The notes beneath the pieces were generated by a model. It saw only the letters and a program-made list of their open reading frames with translations. It ran no database searches and had not been told where the DNA came from. Source: an uncultured Caryophanales bacterium (GTDB taxonomy: Bacteria > Bacillota_I > Bacilli_A > RFN20 > CAG-826). From it: a stretch of 14,140 bases of DNA. Where the stretch lies: assembly GCA_947303105.1 (NCBI GenBank), contig CAMYXQ010000011.1, positions 1-14,140 on the forward strand. Reading direction: 5' to 3'. Made by a program: the position numbers and the translations under genes. This document shows positions 7,913-14,140 of this stretch, piece by piece (within the stretch, counting starts at the first letter, position 1; each line of letters starts with the position of its first letter).

Positions 7913-7915
7913 ATC

Positions 7916-9640
7916 TCATTCCTTTCCCTTAAACTGTGCATCAAACGCTTCGTACAAAGCATCGTTCAATGGTTTGAATTGTTCTGGTGGAATTTTGGTC
8001 ACCGCCCGATCATAAGTGATGAGGCCGTTGGTTTCCGCTTCGACGTCAGACCATTGAGTTAATACGGCAACAGAAAGCCCTTCATGTTCAACCAGTGGTA
8101 GAACGTGTTCCAAGAAGCATTTCCTAAATGCTTTGAATAATGATTCTTGGTCGTGATAGATGGCATAGCCAAAATTCTTCTTGGTGGTTTTGTGTTCTGC
8201 GATCGGCCAAGAGAAACCACCGTATTCAGATAGCGAAAGAATCCTCTTCCCGTCGTTATGGAGGCGCGGGCGCCGGAAGTAGACGTGATGGCTATCAAAA
8301 TCGCCGACGCCTTTATCGAACCAACCGGAAGTGGAATCGATGAGTCTCGTGGAATCCAGTTCGCGAAGAACGCCGGTCAGACGAACGGCATCGTATTGGC
8401 CCCATCCTTCATTGAATAAAGTCCAAGCGATCAATGAGCAGGAAGGCTGAAGAAGATTAGTTGTTTGAGAAATGAATTTCTCAAAGAATTCTCTGGATTG
8501 CGGATTTGCGCGTCCCATCTTCTTGTGGTTTTCATCATTGACCCGCAACTTGATGAAGGGGGCTACGACGAGTCGGAACGAAGATACTTGTTCCCCGGCG
8601 TTGACCATATCCTGGATCACAAGAATTCCGAGCTTGTCACAGAGGTAGTACCAACGAAGCGACTCGATCTTGATGTGTTTGCGGAGGGCGTTGAATCCAA
8701 ATCGCTTCACGAGGAGCAATTCGTTTTCCATCGTAGAAGCGTCCGGCGGTGTCATTCCCGTTTCAGGGGAGTAGTAACCTTGGTCTAACAAAGCGTTCAC
8801 GAAGATCGGGCCCCCATTCAAACCAACGAACTTTTTCCCATTGTGTGCGAACACAGAAACGGTACGAAAACCGAAAACGGAATGGATTTCATCGCCTTTT
8901 GTTTTCGCAATAACCTCGTATAAGTTCGGTGAATCCGGCGACCAAACGTGGAAATTCTCCGATAAATCGATAAGGTTCTCGGTATCGGGCTTGAGTGATT
9001 CTTTTGCCACAAGGCTACCTTGAAAATATATCTCGACGGCGGCCGTTTCCTTGCCATCATATTCCACCTTCAACGACTTTGATCCCAGGTTAGGAATCAG
9101 TCGGATGGATTCAATCAAAGAGGCTGGTTCGACATACTCAACATAGACGTCGCCCCAGATACCAGACGTTGCTGTATACCAAATCGTCCCGGGCTTGCGG
9201 ACTTGTTTGCCACGTGGGTAAACATCACTGTCGGTATCGTCACGAACGACAACATGAATGCGGTCTCCGTTTGTCAAATGATCGATCTGGACGGAGAAAG
9301 GAATATAGCCGCCCTCGTGATGGGCGACATGTTGGTCGTTCCAATAGACATCTGCGATTTGATCCACCGCAGAAAAATGGATGATGGCGGCTTTGCCGCC
9401 AACTTCTTCGGGAGCGTTGGTTATCACCAACTCATAATGGAGAACATCGTCGTCCTCAATGGATTGCTGAATTCCGCTTTTCGGCGTCTCTGGAGCAAAT
9501 GGAACGAGAATATCTTTGGTGTATTCAGCGGGAAACTTTTCGTCCTTCGTAATGGCAAAATGCCACAACCCATTTAACGAGAAAGTCGTGGGTCGCGCAA
9601 AATAAGGATTTGGGCATTCGGCGATTGATAAACGCTTCAT
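7916..9640 (-). CDS. Glycoside hydrolase family 2 protein (beta-galactosidase/beta-glucuronidase-like, 574 aa)
   Basis: A retaining beta-glycosidase of the GH2 type. The N-terminal sugar-binding jelly roll covers about residues 15-170 (FSLNGLWHF; a typical GGYIPFSVQI strand; GIWGDVYVEYV at its end). An immunoglobulin-like domain spans about 170-265 and ends in VFGFRTV. The TIM barrel follows from about 270. The predicted acid/base is Glu411 in LFNEGWGQYD and the predicted nucleophile is Glu472 in LSEYGG. There is no signal peptide, so the enzyme is probably cytosolic and acts on imported oligosaccharides or glycosides. At 574 residues it is much shorter than LacZ and near beta-glucuronidase length. 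The motifs match a large, mostly uncharacterised GH2 group, so substrate specificity is not assigned. It starts 3 bases after the flavodiiron stop with only a weak Shine-Dalgarno, which suggests dependence on upstream translation. Confidence 0.9.
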   Translation of the reverse strand: MKRLSIAECPNPYFARPTTFSLNGLWHFAITKDEKFPAEYTKDILVPFAPETPKSGIQQSIEDDDVLHYELVITNAPEEVGGKAAIIHFSAVDQIADVYWNDQHVAHHEGGYIPFSVQIDHLTNGDRIHVVVRDDTDSDVYPRGKQVRKPGTIWYTATSGIWGDVYVEYVEPASLIESIRLIPNLGSKSLKVEYDGKETAAVEIYFQGSLVAKESLKPDTENLIDLSENFHVWSPDSPNLYEVIAKTKGDEIHSVFGFRTVSVFAHNGKKFVGLNGGPIFVNALLDQGYYSPETGMTPPDASTMENELLLVKRFGFNALRKHIKIESLRWYYLCDKLGILVIQDMVNAGEQVSSFRLVVAPFIKLRVNDENHKKMGRANPQSREFFEKFISQTTNLLQPSCSLIAWTLFNEGWGQYDAVRLTGVLRELDSTRLIDSTSGWFDKGVGDFDSHHVYFRRPRLHNDGKRILSLSEYGGFSWPIAEHKTTKKNFGYAIYHDQESLFKAFRKCFLEHVLPLVEHEGLSVAVLTQWSDVEAETNGLITYDRAVTKIPPEQFKPLNDALYEAFDAQFKGKE

Positions 9641-9643
9641 AGA

Positions 9644-10840
9644 TTATGCGGCAAGCCTATCATAGAATTCGGCGAGCTCTTTTTCTCCCTGCTCATCCAA
9701 CTTAAAGGCGTAACGGAATCCGGGGATGACATTGAACTTCAATTGGGCCAAGCGTTCCGAAAGGTTCTTCACAGCCTCACCGCTCCAACCATAGTCGCCG
9801 AACGCGGCAGCTTTCTTGCCCTGAGCCAACGGCCAAACCAAGCCGTTGAGGAGGTCGTAGAATAAGACGATGGCATCCCCAACCAAAGTCGGAGAACCCA
9901 GCAAAACCAGGCCGGAAGTTCTGATTTCCTCGTAAATTTGGGGTTTAACCTCAGCATAATTCAACGCGGAGATCTCGAAGAATGAGACCTGCTTGCCATC
10001 CTTTTCAAAACATTCTTTGAGGTATTCGGCCATCTTGCGGGTATATCCATAAGCGGACGCGAAGACGATGGTAACGTGATTCGGGTCGTTCTTCGGCAAA
10101 GACGGCTCGGCCAGCGAGCGATAGATTTCGATCTGCTTTTTGATATCGTCATCAATGACCGGCCCGTGTCCCGGGCAAATCATCTTGATGTCGAGCGCAG
10201 ACACTCGATCACACGCCTGGATGACGTACGAAGGGAACGGCCCGATGATGTGATCGTAATAATACTTCAGGGCCTTGTAGTAACCTTCTTTGTCCGGTTC
10301 TTTGCTCAGCAAGATTTCATCGCTGGCAAAGTGGGCGCCAAAGGCGTCGCAACTGACAAGAACTTTTAGTTCTTCAATATAAGTGAACATGACATCGGGC
10401 CAATGGAGAAGCATGCCGCTGATGAAACGGAATGTGTATTGGCCGATGTTCATCGTGCCGTTGGGTGTCATAGGTTTGCGGTTGAATGGCTTACGCAAAA
10501 TCTTGTCGAGGTTCATCAAGGCCGCCGCAGAGGCAATAACGGTAATCTGTGGGTTGAGTTCCAATAAGGACTCAATGGCGCCGCTGTGGTCGGGCTCCGT
10601 GTGGGTGACGACGAGATAATGGATATCTTCGATGCGAGCAATCGAGCGGATGTGATCCAAATATTCTTCGGCGGTGACGGCTTTGTTGCCTTCGAAAACA
10701 ACAACGCCTTCGTCGGTCTTCAACAGATAACTGTTGTAGGACGTGCCGTAGTCGGTGAGCACGGCAACGTCGAACACCTTCAAGGCGTGATCGACGACGC
10801 CGACGTAATAGAAGTCTTTTTGTAATTCAACGCATTTCAT
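9644..10840 (-). CDS. fprA: Flavodiiron protein (FprA-type NO/O2 reductase, 398 aa)
   Basis: This cytosolic enzyme reduces O2 to water and/or NO to N2O using FMN and a non-haem diiron site, and protects anaerobes. Residues 1 to about 250 form the metallo-beta-lactamase-like diiron domain with all expected ligands: His80, Glu82, Asp84 and His85 in HTEPDH, His146 in LLHWPD, Asp165 in SCDAFGAH and His225 in CPGHGP. These positions closely match the known FprA pattern. Residues from about 255 form the flavodoxin domain, with the FMN phosphate loop in FASAYGYTRKMAEY and a second FMN contact in LLGSPT. There is no rubredoxin or flavin-reductase extension, so electrons must come from separate partners. 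ATG at 10840 is chosen over an in-frame TTG at 10861 because AGAGGG (10849-10854) lies 8 bases upstream and MKCVELQ is the usual start. This is the first gene of the seven-gene series. Confidence 0.95.
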   Translation of the reverse strand: MKCVELQKDFYYVGVVDHALKVFDVAVLTDYGTSYNSYLLKTDEGVVVFEGNKAVTAEEYLDHIRSIARIEDIHYLVVTHTEPDHSGAIESLLELNPQITVIASAAALMNLDKILRKPFNRKPMTPNGTMNIGQYTFRFISGMLLHWPDVMFTYIEELKVLVSCDAFGAHFASDEILLSKEPDKEGYYKALKYYYDHIIGPFPSYVIQACDRVSALDIKMICPGHGPVIDDDIKKQIEIYRSLAEPSLPKNDPNHVTIVFASAYGYTRKMAEYLKECFEKDGKQVSFFEISALNYAEVKPQIYEEIRTSGLVLLGSPTLVGDAIVLFYDLLNGLVWPLAQGKKAAAFGDYGWSGEAVKNLSERLAQLKFNVIPGFRYAFKLDEQGEKELAEFYDRLAA

Positions 10841-10860
10841 ATAACAAACCCTCTTAGGCA

Positions 10861-10866
10861 ATTATA
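10861..10866 (-). promoter_or_regulatory. fprA: Candidate -10 box for the fprA-led gene series
   Basis: TATAAT on the - strand lies 20 bases upstream of the ATG at 10840 and just downstream of the hsp20 terminator T-run. A transcript starting near 10854 would carry the AGAGGG site only at its very 5' end. No convincing -35 exists, because the expected place falls within the terminator hairpin. The call is tentative. Confidence 0.4.
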
Positions 10867-10899
10867 AACAAAAGGAAGGGCTCCCATAAAGCCCTTCCT
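10866..10899 (-). terminator. Intrinsic terminator of hsp20
   Basis: A perfect 10-base stem (AGGAAGGGCT at 10873-10882 with AGCCCTTCCT at 10890-10899) encloses a 7-base loop. Read on the - strand, it is followed by the T-rich run TTTTGTTT. It lies 15 bases past the hsp20 stop and separates hsp20 from the fprA-led series. Confidence 0.9.
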
Positions 10900-10914
10900 A
10901 TCTCCGATTTTCCA

Positions 10915-11310
10915 TCACTTGATGGAAATCTGGTACGGCGTCTCTTTCTTGCTCTCTTTGGGGAACGAGACGGTCAAAATGCCGTTTTCGTAGCTGGCTT
11001 GAATGCCATTCCGATCGATTTCACCGACATAGAAGCTGCGGCGGGTCGCGGAGTACCTACGCTCACAAAGGAGATAGTTCTTCTGTTCCTTCTGCTCTTT
11101 CTCCTTCTTAACGGAGATGGTGAGATATTCGTCTTTGTATGAAATGTCGATGTCTTCTTTTTTCACGCCCGGCAATTCGACGTCCATGACGTAGCGGTCC
11201 TCTTCTAACCGGATATCGGTGCGCATCGGATAGGCCCTGGCCTCGCTGGTGCCCCACAAATCGTTGAAGAGATCGTAAGGGAAGAGATTACGTTGTTCAA
11301 TCTGGTACAT
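10915..11310 (-). CDS. hsp20: Small heat-shock protein, Hsp20/alpha-crystallin family (131 aa)
   Basis: An ATP-independent holdase chaperone of the cytosol that binds unfolding proteins and forms oligomers. After a short N-terminal arm (YQIEQRNLFPYDLFNDLWG), the alpha-crystallin domain runs from about residue 27 to 118. It includes the ELPGVKKEDI turn and the family signature ENGILTVSFPK. The C-terminal tail ends with ISI, the I-x-I motif that docks onto a neighbouring subunit. ATG at 11310 is chosen because AGGAGG (11317-11322) sits 6 bases upstream; a longer in-frame extension would read through the CIRCE operator. The gene is a single unit with its own promoter, two CIRCE operators and a terminator, so it should be repressed by HrcA and induced by heat or unfolded protein. 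Confidence 0.95.
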   Translation of the reverse strand: MYQIEQRNLFPYDLFNDLWGTSEARAYPMRTDIRLEEDRYVMDVELPGVKKEDIDISYKDEYLTISVKKEKEQKEQKNYLLCERRYSATRRSFYVGEIDRNGIQASYENGILTVSFPKESKKETPYQISIK

Positions 11311-11316
11311 AACAAT

Positions 11317-11322
11317 CCTCCT
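11317..11322 (-). promoter_or_regulatory. hsp20: Shine-Dalgarno of hsp20
   Basis: AAAAGGAGG ends 6 bases before the ATG at 11310 and fixes the start of the protein. Confidence 0.88.
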
Positions 11323-11332
11323 TTTGGTTGTT

Positions 11333-11359
11333 TTAGCACTCGCACTTCCCAAGTGCTAA
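11333..11359 (-). promoter_or_regulatory. CIRCE operator 1 (HrcA binding site) at the hsp20 transcription start
   Basis: TTAGCACTC, nine bases, AAGTGCTAA. The CIRCE consensus is TTAGCACTC-N9-GAGTGCTAA, so 17 of 18 arm positions match. It overlaps the expected transcription start (about 11357) of the hsp20 promoter and lies in the leader. HrcA bound here would block transcription until heat shock. Confidence 0.93.
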
Positions 11360-11363
11360 TTGT

Positions 11364-11391
11364 ATTGTAATCCCAATTTTGGCACTGTCAA
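11364..11391 (-). promoter_or_regulatory. hsp20: Sigma-A promoter of hsp20
   Basis: On the - strand, TTGACA (11386-11391) is a perfect -35. It is separated by 16 bases from TACAAT (11364-11369), a 5/6 match to the -10. The predicted start is near 11357, giving a leader of about 47 bases. The -35 box lies inside CIRCE operator 2 and the start site inside CIRCE operator 1. Confidence 0.85.
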
Positions 11392-11405
11392 TACCTGAGT
11401 GCTAA
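11379..11405 (-). promoter_or_regulatory. CIRCE operator 2 over the hsp20 -35 box
   Basis: TTGGCACTG, nine bases, GAGTGCTAA. The right arm is a perfect consensus match and the left arm matches 7 of 9, so 16 of 18 overall with exact N9 spacing. Nineteen bases separate it from operator 1. Its outer arm also contains the stop codon of the upstream 124-residue gene (11402-11404). Confidence 0.8.
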
Positions 11406-11776
11406 TTTTTTGAAGATTCTTTTCCAGCGGTTTTCTCTAACATAGTTAGAACCTCGCTTTCCGAACTCAAAAAATCTGGATAGGCGGCTATTTTCGCCCC
11501 CGGTTTCAGGAAAAATCCCTCCACTGCCGCGTTTGTTTTTTCAAGGAGAAGATCAACGTTTTTCTTCCATTCGCTCGGCCGAAATGGGGTTTCTTCAAAA
11601 CGAGCGCGCACACAGTTTAGATAGGTGTCGCGGATAATGGGGGCCAGGTCATCCAACGCCAGGTTGCCCGGTTGGAATCGTCCGTATGGCGCCAACGTTT
11701 CCTCGACGTGCTTTGTGAACCACGATGAGAATTCGAGGAAGCCGTTCCCATCGTCACATCCGAAAATTGTCTTCAT
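11402..11776 (-). CDS. Hypothetical protein, 124 aa
   Basis: I do not recognise this protein. It looks soluble, with no signal peptide or membrane helix, and is probably mostly helical. It starts MKTIFGCDDGNGFLEF and has a mid-section rich in charged and aromatic residues (YLNCVRARFEETPF). A predicted amphipathic helix (EWKKNVDLLLEKTNAAVEGFF) precedes a polar Glu/Lys/Ser-rich end. Two Cys are present (residues 7 and 54) but no metal-binding pattern. It is read as real because it fills the gap between two independently terminated or promoted units on the same strand, has an ATG start and has no better ORF opposite it. Against this, no Shine-Dalgarno precedes the ATG at 11776. A weak TTGTCA-N18-TATTTA pair just upstream could make it leaderless. 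It has no terminator of its own before the hsp20 promoter. Confidence 0.6.
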   Translation of the reverse strand: MKTIFGCDDGNGFLEFSSWFTKHVEETLAPYGRFQPGNLALDDLAPIIRDTYLNCVRARFEETPFRPSEWKKNVDLLLEKTNAAVEGFFLKPGAKIAAYPDFLSSESEVLTMLEKTAGKESSKN

Positions 11777-11809
11777 ACCAATAAATAGACAAGAATCAGA
11801 AGATTTGAC

Positions 11810-11832
11810 AAAAAAGCCGCCTCGAGGGCGGC
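11810..11832 (-). terminator. Intrinsic terminator of the four-helix membrane protein gene
   Basis: The stem GCCGCC (11816-11821) with GGCGGC (11827-11832) encloses a five-base loop. On the - strand it is followed by TTTTTT. It lies about 20 bases after the stop of the membrane protein gene and separates it from the 124-residue gene. Confidence 0.88.
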
Positions 11833-11851
11833 AATTTCTTTATCGATTTGC

Positions 11852-12361
11852 TTATTTGCGTTTCTTGGCCATCGCGATATAGCCGAAGACGAGGCAGATG
11901 GCGGCGGCGACAATGGCGGCGATGCCGGCGACCCACATTCCCCAACCGAGGGAATAGCTGGTGTTGGCGGCGGCCTCTAATTCAGACAGCGGGACGGTGC
12001 AGATATAGAGAATGCCGGCGACAAGGACGAGAAGTCCGGCAACGAAGAAGAGGAAGCCGGAGAATTTCTTGCTGCCTTCCGGATTCGGGAGGCAAAGGAT
12101 GGTCGCAAAAGCGACGAACACCGCGCCGATGATGAGGAGGGTGAAGGCCGCGATTGAGGCACTGCTGGCCTGAAGGCCATTGATGGTGAGGTTGCCGAGA
12201 ACGACATCATAACCACGATAGACTTCGGTGGTAACGGCATTGGTAACCGGATCCGTGATCGAACGGATGACGCCCGGGGCCACCGGGAGGATAAAGACGA
12301 CGAGAAGCAAGAGGAGCGCAACCGCGCCGGCTAAGAAGAGAAGGCTGGATTTCTTTTTCAT
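11852..12361 (-). CDS. Hypothetical four-helix membrane protein (169 aa)
   Basis: I do not recognise the family. Four hydrophobic helices are clear, at about residues 7-29, 69-92, 102-124 and 140-163. The ends are basic: MKKKSS at the start and AKKRK at the finish, which by the positive-inside rule puts both ends in the cytosol. Two outside loops of about 35 and 15 residues result, the first rich in Thr, Val and Asn (ITDPVTNAVTTEVYRGYD). The protein is small and has no catalytic motif, so it may be a membrane stress or accessory protein, but nothing in the sequence shows that. ATG at 12361 is preferred; an in-frame GTG at 12370 is possible. The Shine-Dalgarno is weak in either case. The gene forms its own unit with a good promoter carrying a palindromic site and an intrinsic terminator. 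Confidence 0.75.
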   Translation of the reverse strand: MKKKSSLLFLAGAVALLLLLVVFILPVAPGVIRSITDPVTNAVTTEVYRGYDVVLGNLTINGLQASSASIAAFTLLIIGAVFVAFATILCLPNPEGSKKFSGFLFFVAGLLVLVAGILYICTVPLSELEAAANTSYSLGWGMWVAGIAAIVAAAICLVFGYIAMAKKRK

Positions 12362-12374
12362 AATTTTCACAATC

Positions 12375-12391
12375 TTTCGTTTAGAACGAAA
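12375..12391 (-). promoter_or_regulatory. Palindromic candidate operator at the four-helix protein promoter
   Basis: TTTCGTT, three bases, AACGAAA: a perfect 7+3+7 inverted repeat. It begins 3 bases downstream of the -10 box on the - strand, covering the expected transcription start. It has no T-run and an AT-rich stem, so it is not a terminator. It is best read as a repressor site or a 5' stem-loop in the mRNA. The binding protein is unknown. Confidence 0.5.
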
Positions 12392-12394
12392 ACA

Positions 12395-12423
12395 ATATTA
12401 CTAAACCCTTTCTTTATTATCAA
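12395..12423 (-). promoter_or_regulatory. Sigma-A promoter of the four-helix membrane protein gene
   Basis: TTGATA (12418-12423), 17 bases, TAATAT (12395-12400). The hexamers match the consensus at 5 of 6 and 4 of 6 positions, with ideal spacing. It lies 4 bases past the stop of the metallopeptidase gene, in the only gap between the two genes. The predicted start is near 12388, giving a leader of about 27 bases. Confidence 0.75.
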
Positions 12424-12427
12424 GAAA

Positions 12428-14110
12428 CTATGCGGCGGTAATGGTAAGGGTCGCCGCCGAGGAAGTGATTGAGGTGACCGTCACGCGGTAATCGAAGGTT
12501 CCGCCATTGTTCATTTGATCGCTGTCATGGAAGTATGCGCGAGGGAAACAACTGCGATATGTGGCGAAATCAAACGATTTTCCTTGGGTGAACAGCGAGG
12601 AATTGTCGGCCACGCAAGGAACCTTTTTCCCCCGTTCGAGATCATAAGCCACATCAAAGTTCCGTTTTTGGGTGCAATCCATCATTTGGATCAAACGGTG
12701 TTCGTAGTTCCCAACAGACCCTTTAACGAAGTTATAAGCGCTGGAGTTGCTGTTAGCCAAATCGACGCGCTGGGTATCCCCATTGAAGGTGGTGACATAT
12801 CTGGTTGGATCAAAGCTGGCATCGAGATCGACCATTCTGGCATCTACATGGTAGATGCGGATTCCAGGGGTGGTAAAACCGCGAATGCCGTTGATGTAGG
12901 CGCTCTGCGAGTCGGAAGCGTTGAGCTCGGTTGGCGTATAGAACTCCAAAAGCATGTATTCGTCAAAGACGGTGTTTTTCCATCCGTTGGATGTCGGGAT
13001 GATCAAACACTCGCCGGTTGAGGCGGATGGATGTAAAGTGATCGTTCCGGGGCCTTGGAGAACGTAGGGGTTGAGCCATCCGAAATTCATCTTCGAGAAG
13101 GCATTGTGGTCAATGACGTTGGCGTCCATCATATCGACCCAACCCATCGGCCCATAGTTGGTTGTGTAATCGTCTGCCGACCCGGCAACGTAGTAGTCGG
13201 GAAGACCCATGAGGTGACCAGTTTCGTGGATATAGGTATGGGCATCAACTTTGTTGGAACCATAACCTTCGTACATATGGTCATAGCTGGCCCAGCAATA
13301 ATGGTAGCCAACGGGGTTTTGTTTAAGCTTGTCTAAATCAGACTGGTAACGGATGTTCTCGAACACACTGGAATCGAAATAGGTGTAGGCCCAGAAGAGG
13401 TCCGGATCCAATCTCGTTTGATTCGAATAATTCGGGGCGCCATAAACAAGCCAAACGCCGTCGATGAAACCATCGTGGTTGTTATCAAACTCAATCCCTT
13501 TGGTGTTATAGGTGCTCTTGTACCAAGAGATGGCTCCCTCTAAGACGTCCCAGGACGCATCATATTGGCTATCATGCGAGCTATTTTTCAGGGCGGTCAA
13601 TTCACTGGTGGAGAGGCCGCAGTTATACCACTCGCTGACAACGCCTTCGATGGTCAATTGCTTGAATGAGGATTTGTGATAGTAGGAAGCCAAGGACTCC
13701 CAGCCGGTTTCGCTCGGTGATCCGAAGAAAGTTTTATAGATGTCGTTTCTTGTCTTGTCCGTCGCTACCCCGGGATAATCGGTGAACTTGACGGGTATGA
13801 CCAAAATGCGTTGGGTGCCCGAGGAAGGCAAAGGAAGTTCATATGTGGTGTTTTTGACGTCTTCGATCGTGTGGCCGGGGTTTTTGGTTTGGTAGGCATC
13901 GGTTGAAGGCGCGGCCGGAGCATAGCTATGGCCACCATAGTTTTGGGAGAGGTTTTCAGCAACCATCAAACCGTCGACGTGCTGAACGGAGGCGTCGCTG
14001 ATGGCTGTGGAACTATCGCCTCCCTCGATGAGGGAAGTGAACCAATCGATGATGCTGCAACTTGTCAGCAATAGGGGTAGGGCTCCTAAGAGCAAAATCT
14101 TTCTTTTCAT
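12428..14110 (-). CDS. M6-family zinc metallopeptidase lipoprotein (560 aa)
   Basis: A secreted, membrane-anchored protease of the immune inhibitor A (M6) type. The N-terminus is a lipoprotein signal peptide: KRK, a Leu-rich core, and the lipobox LTSC with Cys18 as the lipidated residue. A Ser/Asp-rich linker follows. The catalytic domain begins near RILVIPVKFTDYP (101-113). The zinc site is HETGHLMGLPD (295-305), with ligands His295 and His299, catalytic Glu296 and likely third ligand Asp305, matching HExxHxxGxxD of M6. An EF-hand-like loop DNNHDGFIDG (209-218) probably binds calcium. A beta-rich C-terminal region of about 180 residues ends the protein. ATG at 14110 is supported by GGAGG about 10 bases upstream. 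The role is probably extracellular protein or peptide digestion; the target is unknown. No terminator was seen after the stop, so some read-through into the next gene is possible. Confidence 0.93.
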   Translation of the reverse strand: MKRKILLLGALPLLLTSCSIIDWFTSLIEGGDSSTAISDASVQHVDGLMVAENLSQNYGGHSYAPAAPSTDAYQTKNPGHTIEDVKNTTYELPLPSSGTQRILVIPVKFTDYPGVATDKTRNDIYKTFFGSPSETGWESLASYYHKSSFKQLTIEGVVSEWYNCGLSTSELTALKNSSHDSQYDASWDVLEGAISWYKSTYNTKGIEFDNNHDGFIDGVWLVYGAPNYSNQTRLDPDLFWAYTYFDSSVFENIRYQSDLDKLKQNPVGYHYCWASYDHMYEGYGSNKVDAHTYIHETGHLMGLPDYYVAGSADDYTTNYGPMGWVDMMDANVIDHNAFSKMNFGWLNPYVLQGPGTITLHPSASTGECLIIPTSNGWKNTVFDEYMLLEFYTPTELNASDSQSAYINGIRGFTTPGIRIYHVDARMVDLDASFDPTRYVTTFNGDTQRVDLANSNSSAYNFVKGSVGNYEHRLIQMMDCTQKRNFDVAYDLERGKKVPCVADNSSLFTQGKSFDFATYRSCFPRAYFHDSDQMNNGGTFDYRVTVTSITSSAATLTITAA

Positions 14111-14140
14111 ACGCCAAAAACCTCCGCGTAAAGTATGCCA

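Noticed and set aside
11805..11810. TTGACA on the + strand as a possible promoter
   Set aside because: No -10 box lies 16-18 bases downstream and no + strand gene follows; the bases belong to the region next to the terminator T-run.
12375..12391. Palindrome read as a terminator of the metallopeptidase gene
   Set aside because: The stem is AT-rich, has no T-run after it on the - strand, and lies downstream of a good promoter for the next gene, so an operator is more likely.
1..14140. Mobile element, phage, toxin-antitoxin, CRISPR or defence island
   Set aside because: No transposase, integrase, phage protein, direct repeat array, tRNA-associated attachment site or defence-type domain was seen; all genes look chromosomal and evenly composed.

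Overview
The window reads as chromosomal DNA from an anaerobic, low-to-mid GC, Gram-positive-type bacterium (Bacillota in the broad sense, possibly one of the uncultured gut Bacilli/Erysipelotrichales-like lineages). Supporting signs are HrcA/CIRCE control of a small heat-shock gene, a lipobox-bearing M6 metallopeptidase, a YfhO-family membrane protein of the teichoic-acid glycosylation type, strong AGGAGG ribosome binding sites, sigma-A-like promoters and a standalone flavodiiron protein. TGA is used as a stop (the YfhO and GH2 genes), so the code is the standard bacterial one, not that of Mycoplasma. The genus cannot be determined from the sequence alone.

Layout. The left edge (3-308, + strand) holds the 3' end of rsmI, a 16S rRNA methyltransferase, with its own intrinsic terminator. 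Every other gene is on the - strand. Read in the direction of transcription from the right edge, these are: an M6-family metallopeptidase lipoprotein (14110-12428); a small four-helix membrane protein with its own promoter, a palindromic site at the predicted start of transcription, and a terminator; an unrecognised 124-residue protein; and an Hsp20 gene whose promoter is bracketed by two CIRCE operators and which ends in a terminator. Then comes a tightly packed series of seven genes (10840 to 292): flavodiiron protein, GH2 glycosidase, patatin-like phospholipase, RluA-type pseudouridine synthase, tandem DUF1538 membrane protein, tandem P-II-like protein, and YfhO-family membrane protein. Gaps in this series are 3, 3 and 27 bases, followed by overlaps of 53, 4 and 23 bases, so at least the last four genes are very probably co-transcribed.

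How the genes may work together. The clearest functional unit is the DUF1538 membrane protein with the P-II-like protein, joined by an ATGA stop/start overlap. It looks like a membrane transporter with a cytosolic regulator, in which both partners are internally duplicated. YfhO follows directly and points to the cell envelope. The flavodiiron protein provides defence against O2 or NO, consistent with an anaerobe. The hsp20 gene is a heat-shock unit under HrcA. The two unrecognised genes (124 aa and the four-helix protein) are the least explained.

No tRNA, rRNA, CRISPR array, insertion sequence or phage gene was seen. No gene-free stretch exceeds 100 bases; the short gaps hold the promoters, operators and terminators listed. 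The least ordinary signals are the tandem CIRCE elements, the DUF1538/P-II pair, the YfhO 3' end encoded antisense to the rsmI terminator, and the palindrome at the promoter of the four-helix membrane protein.
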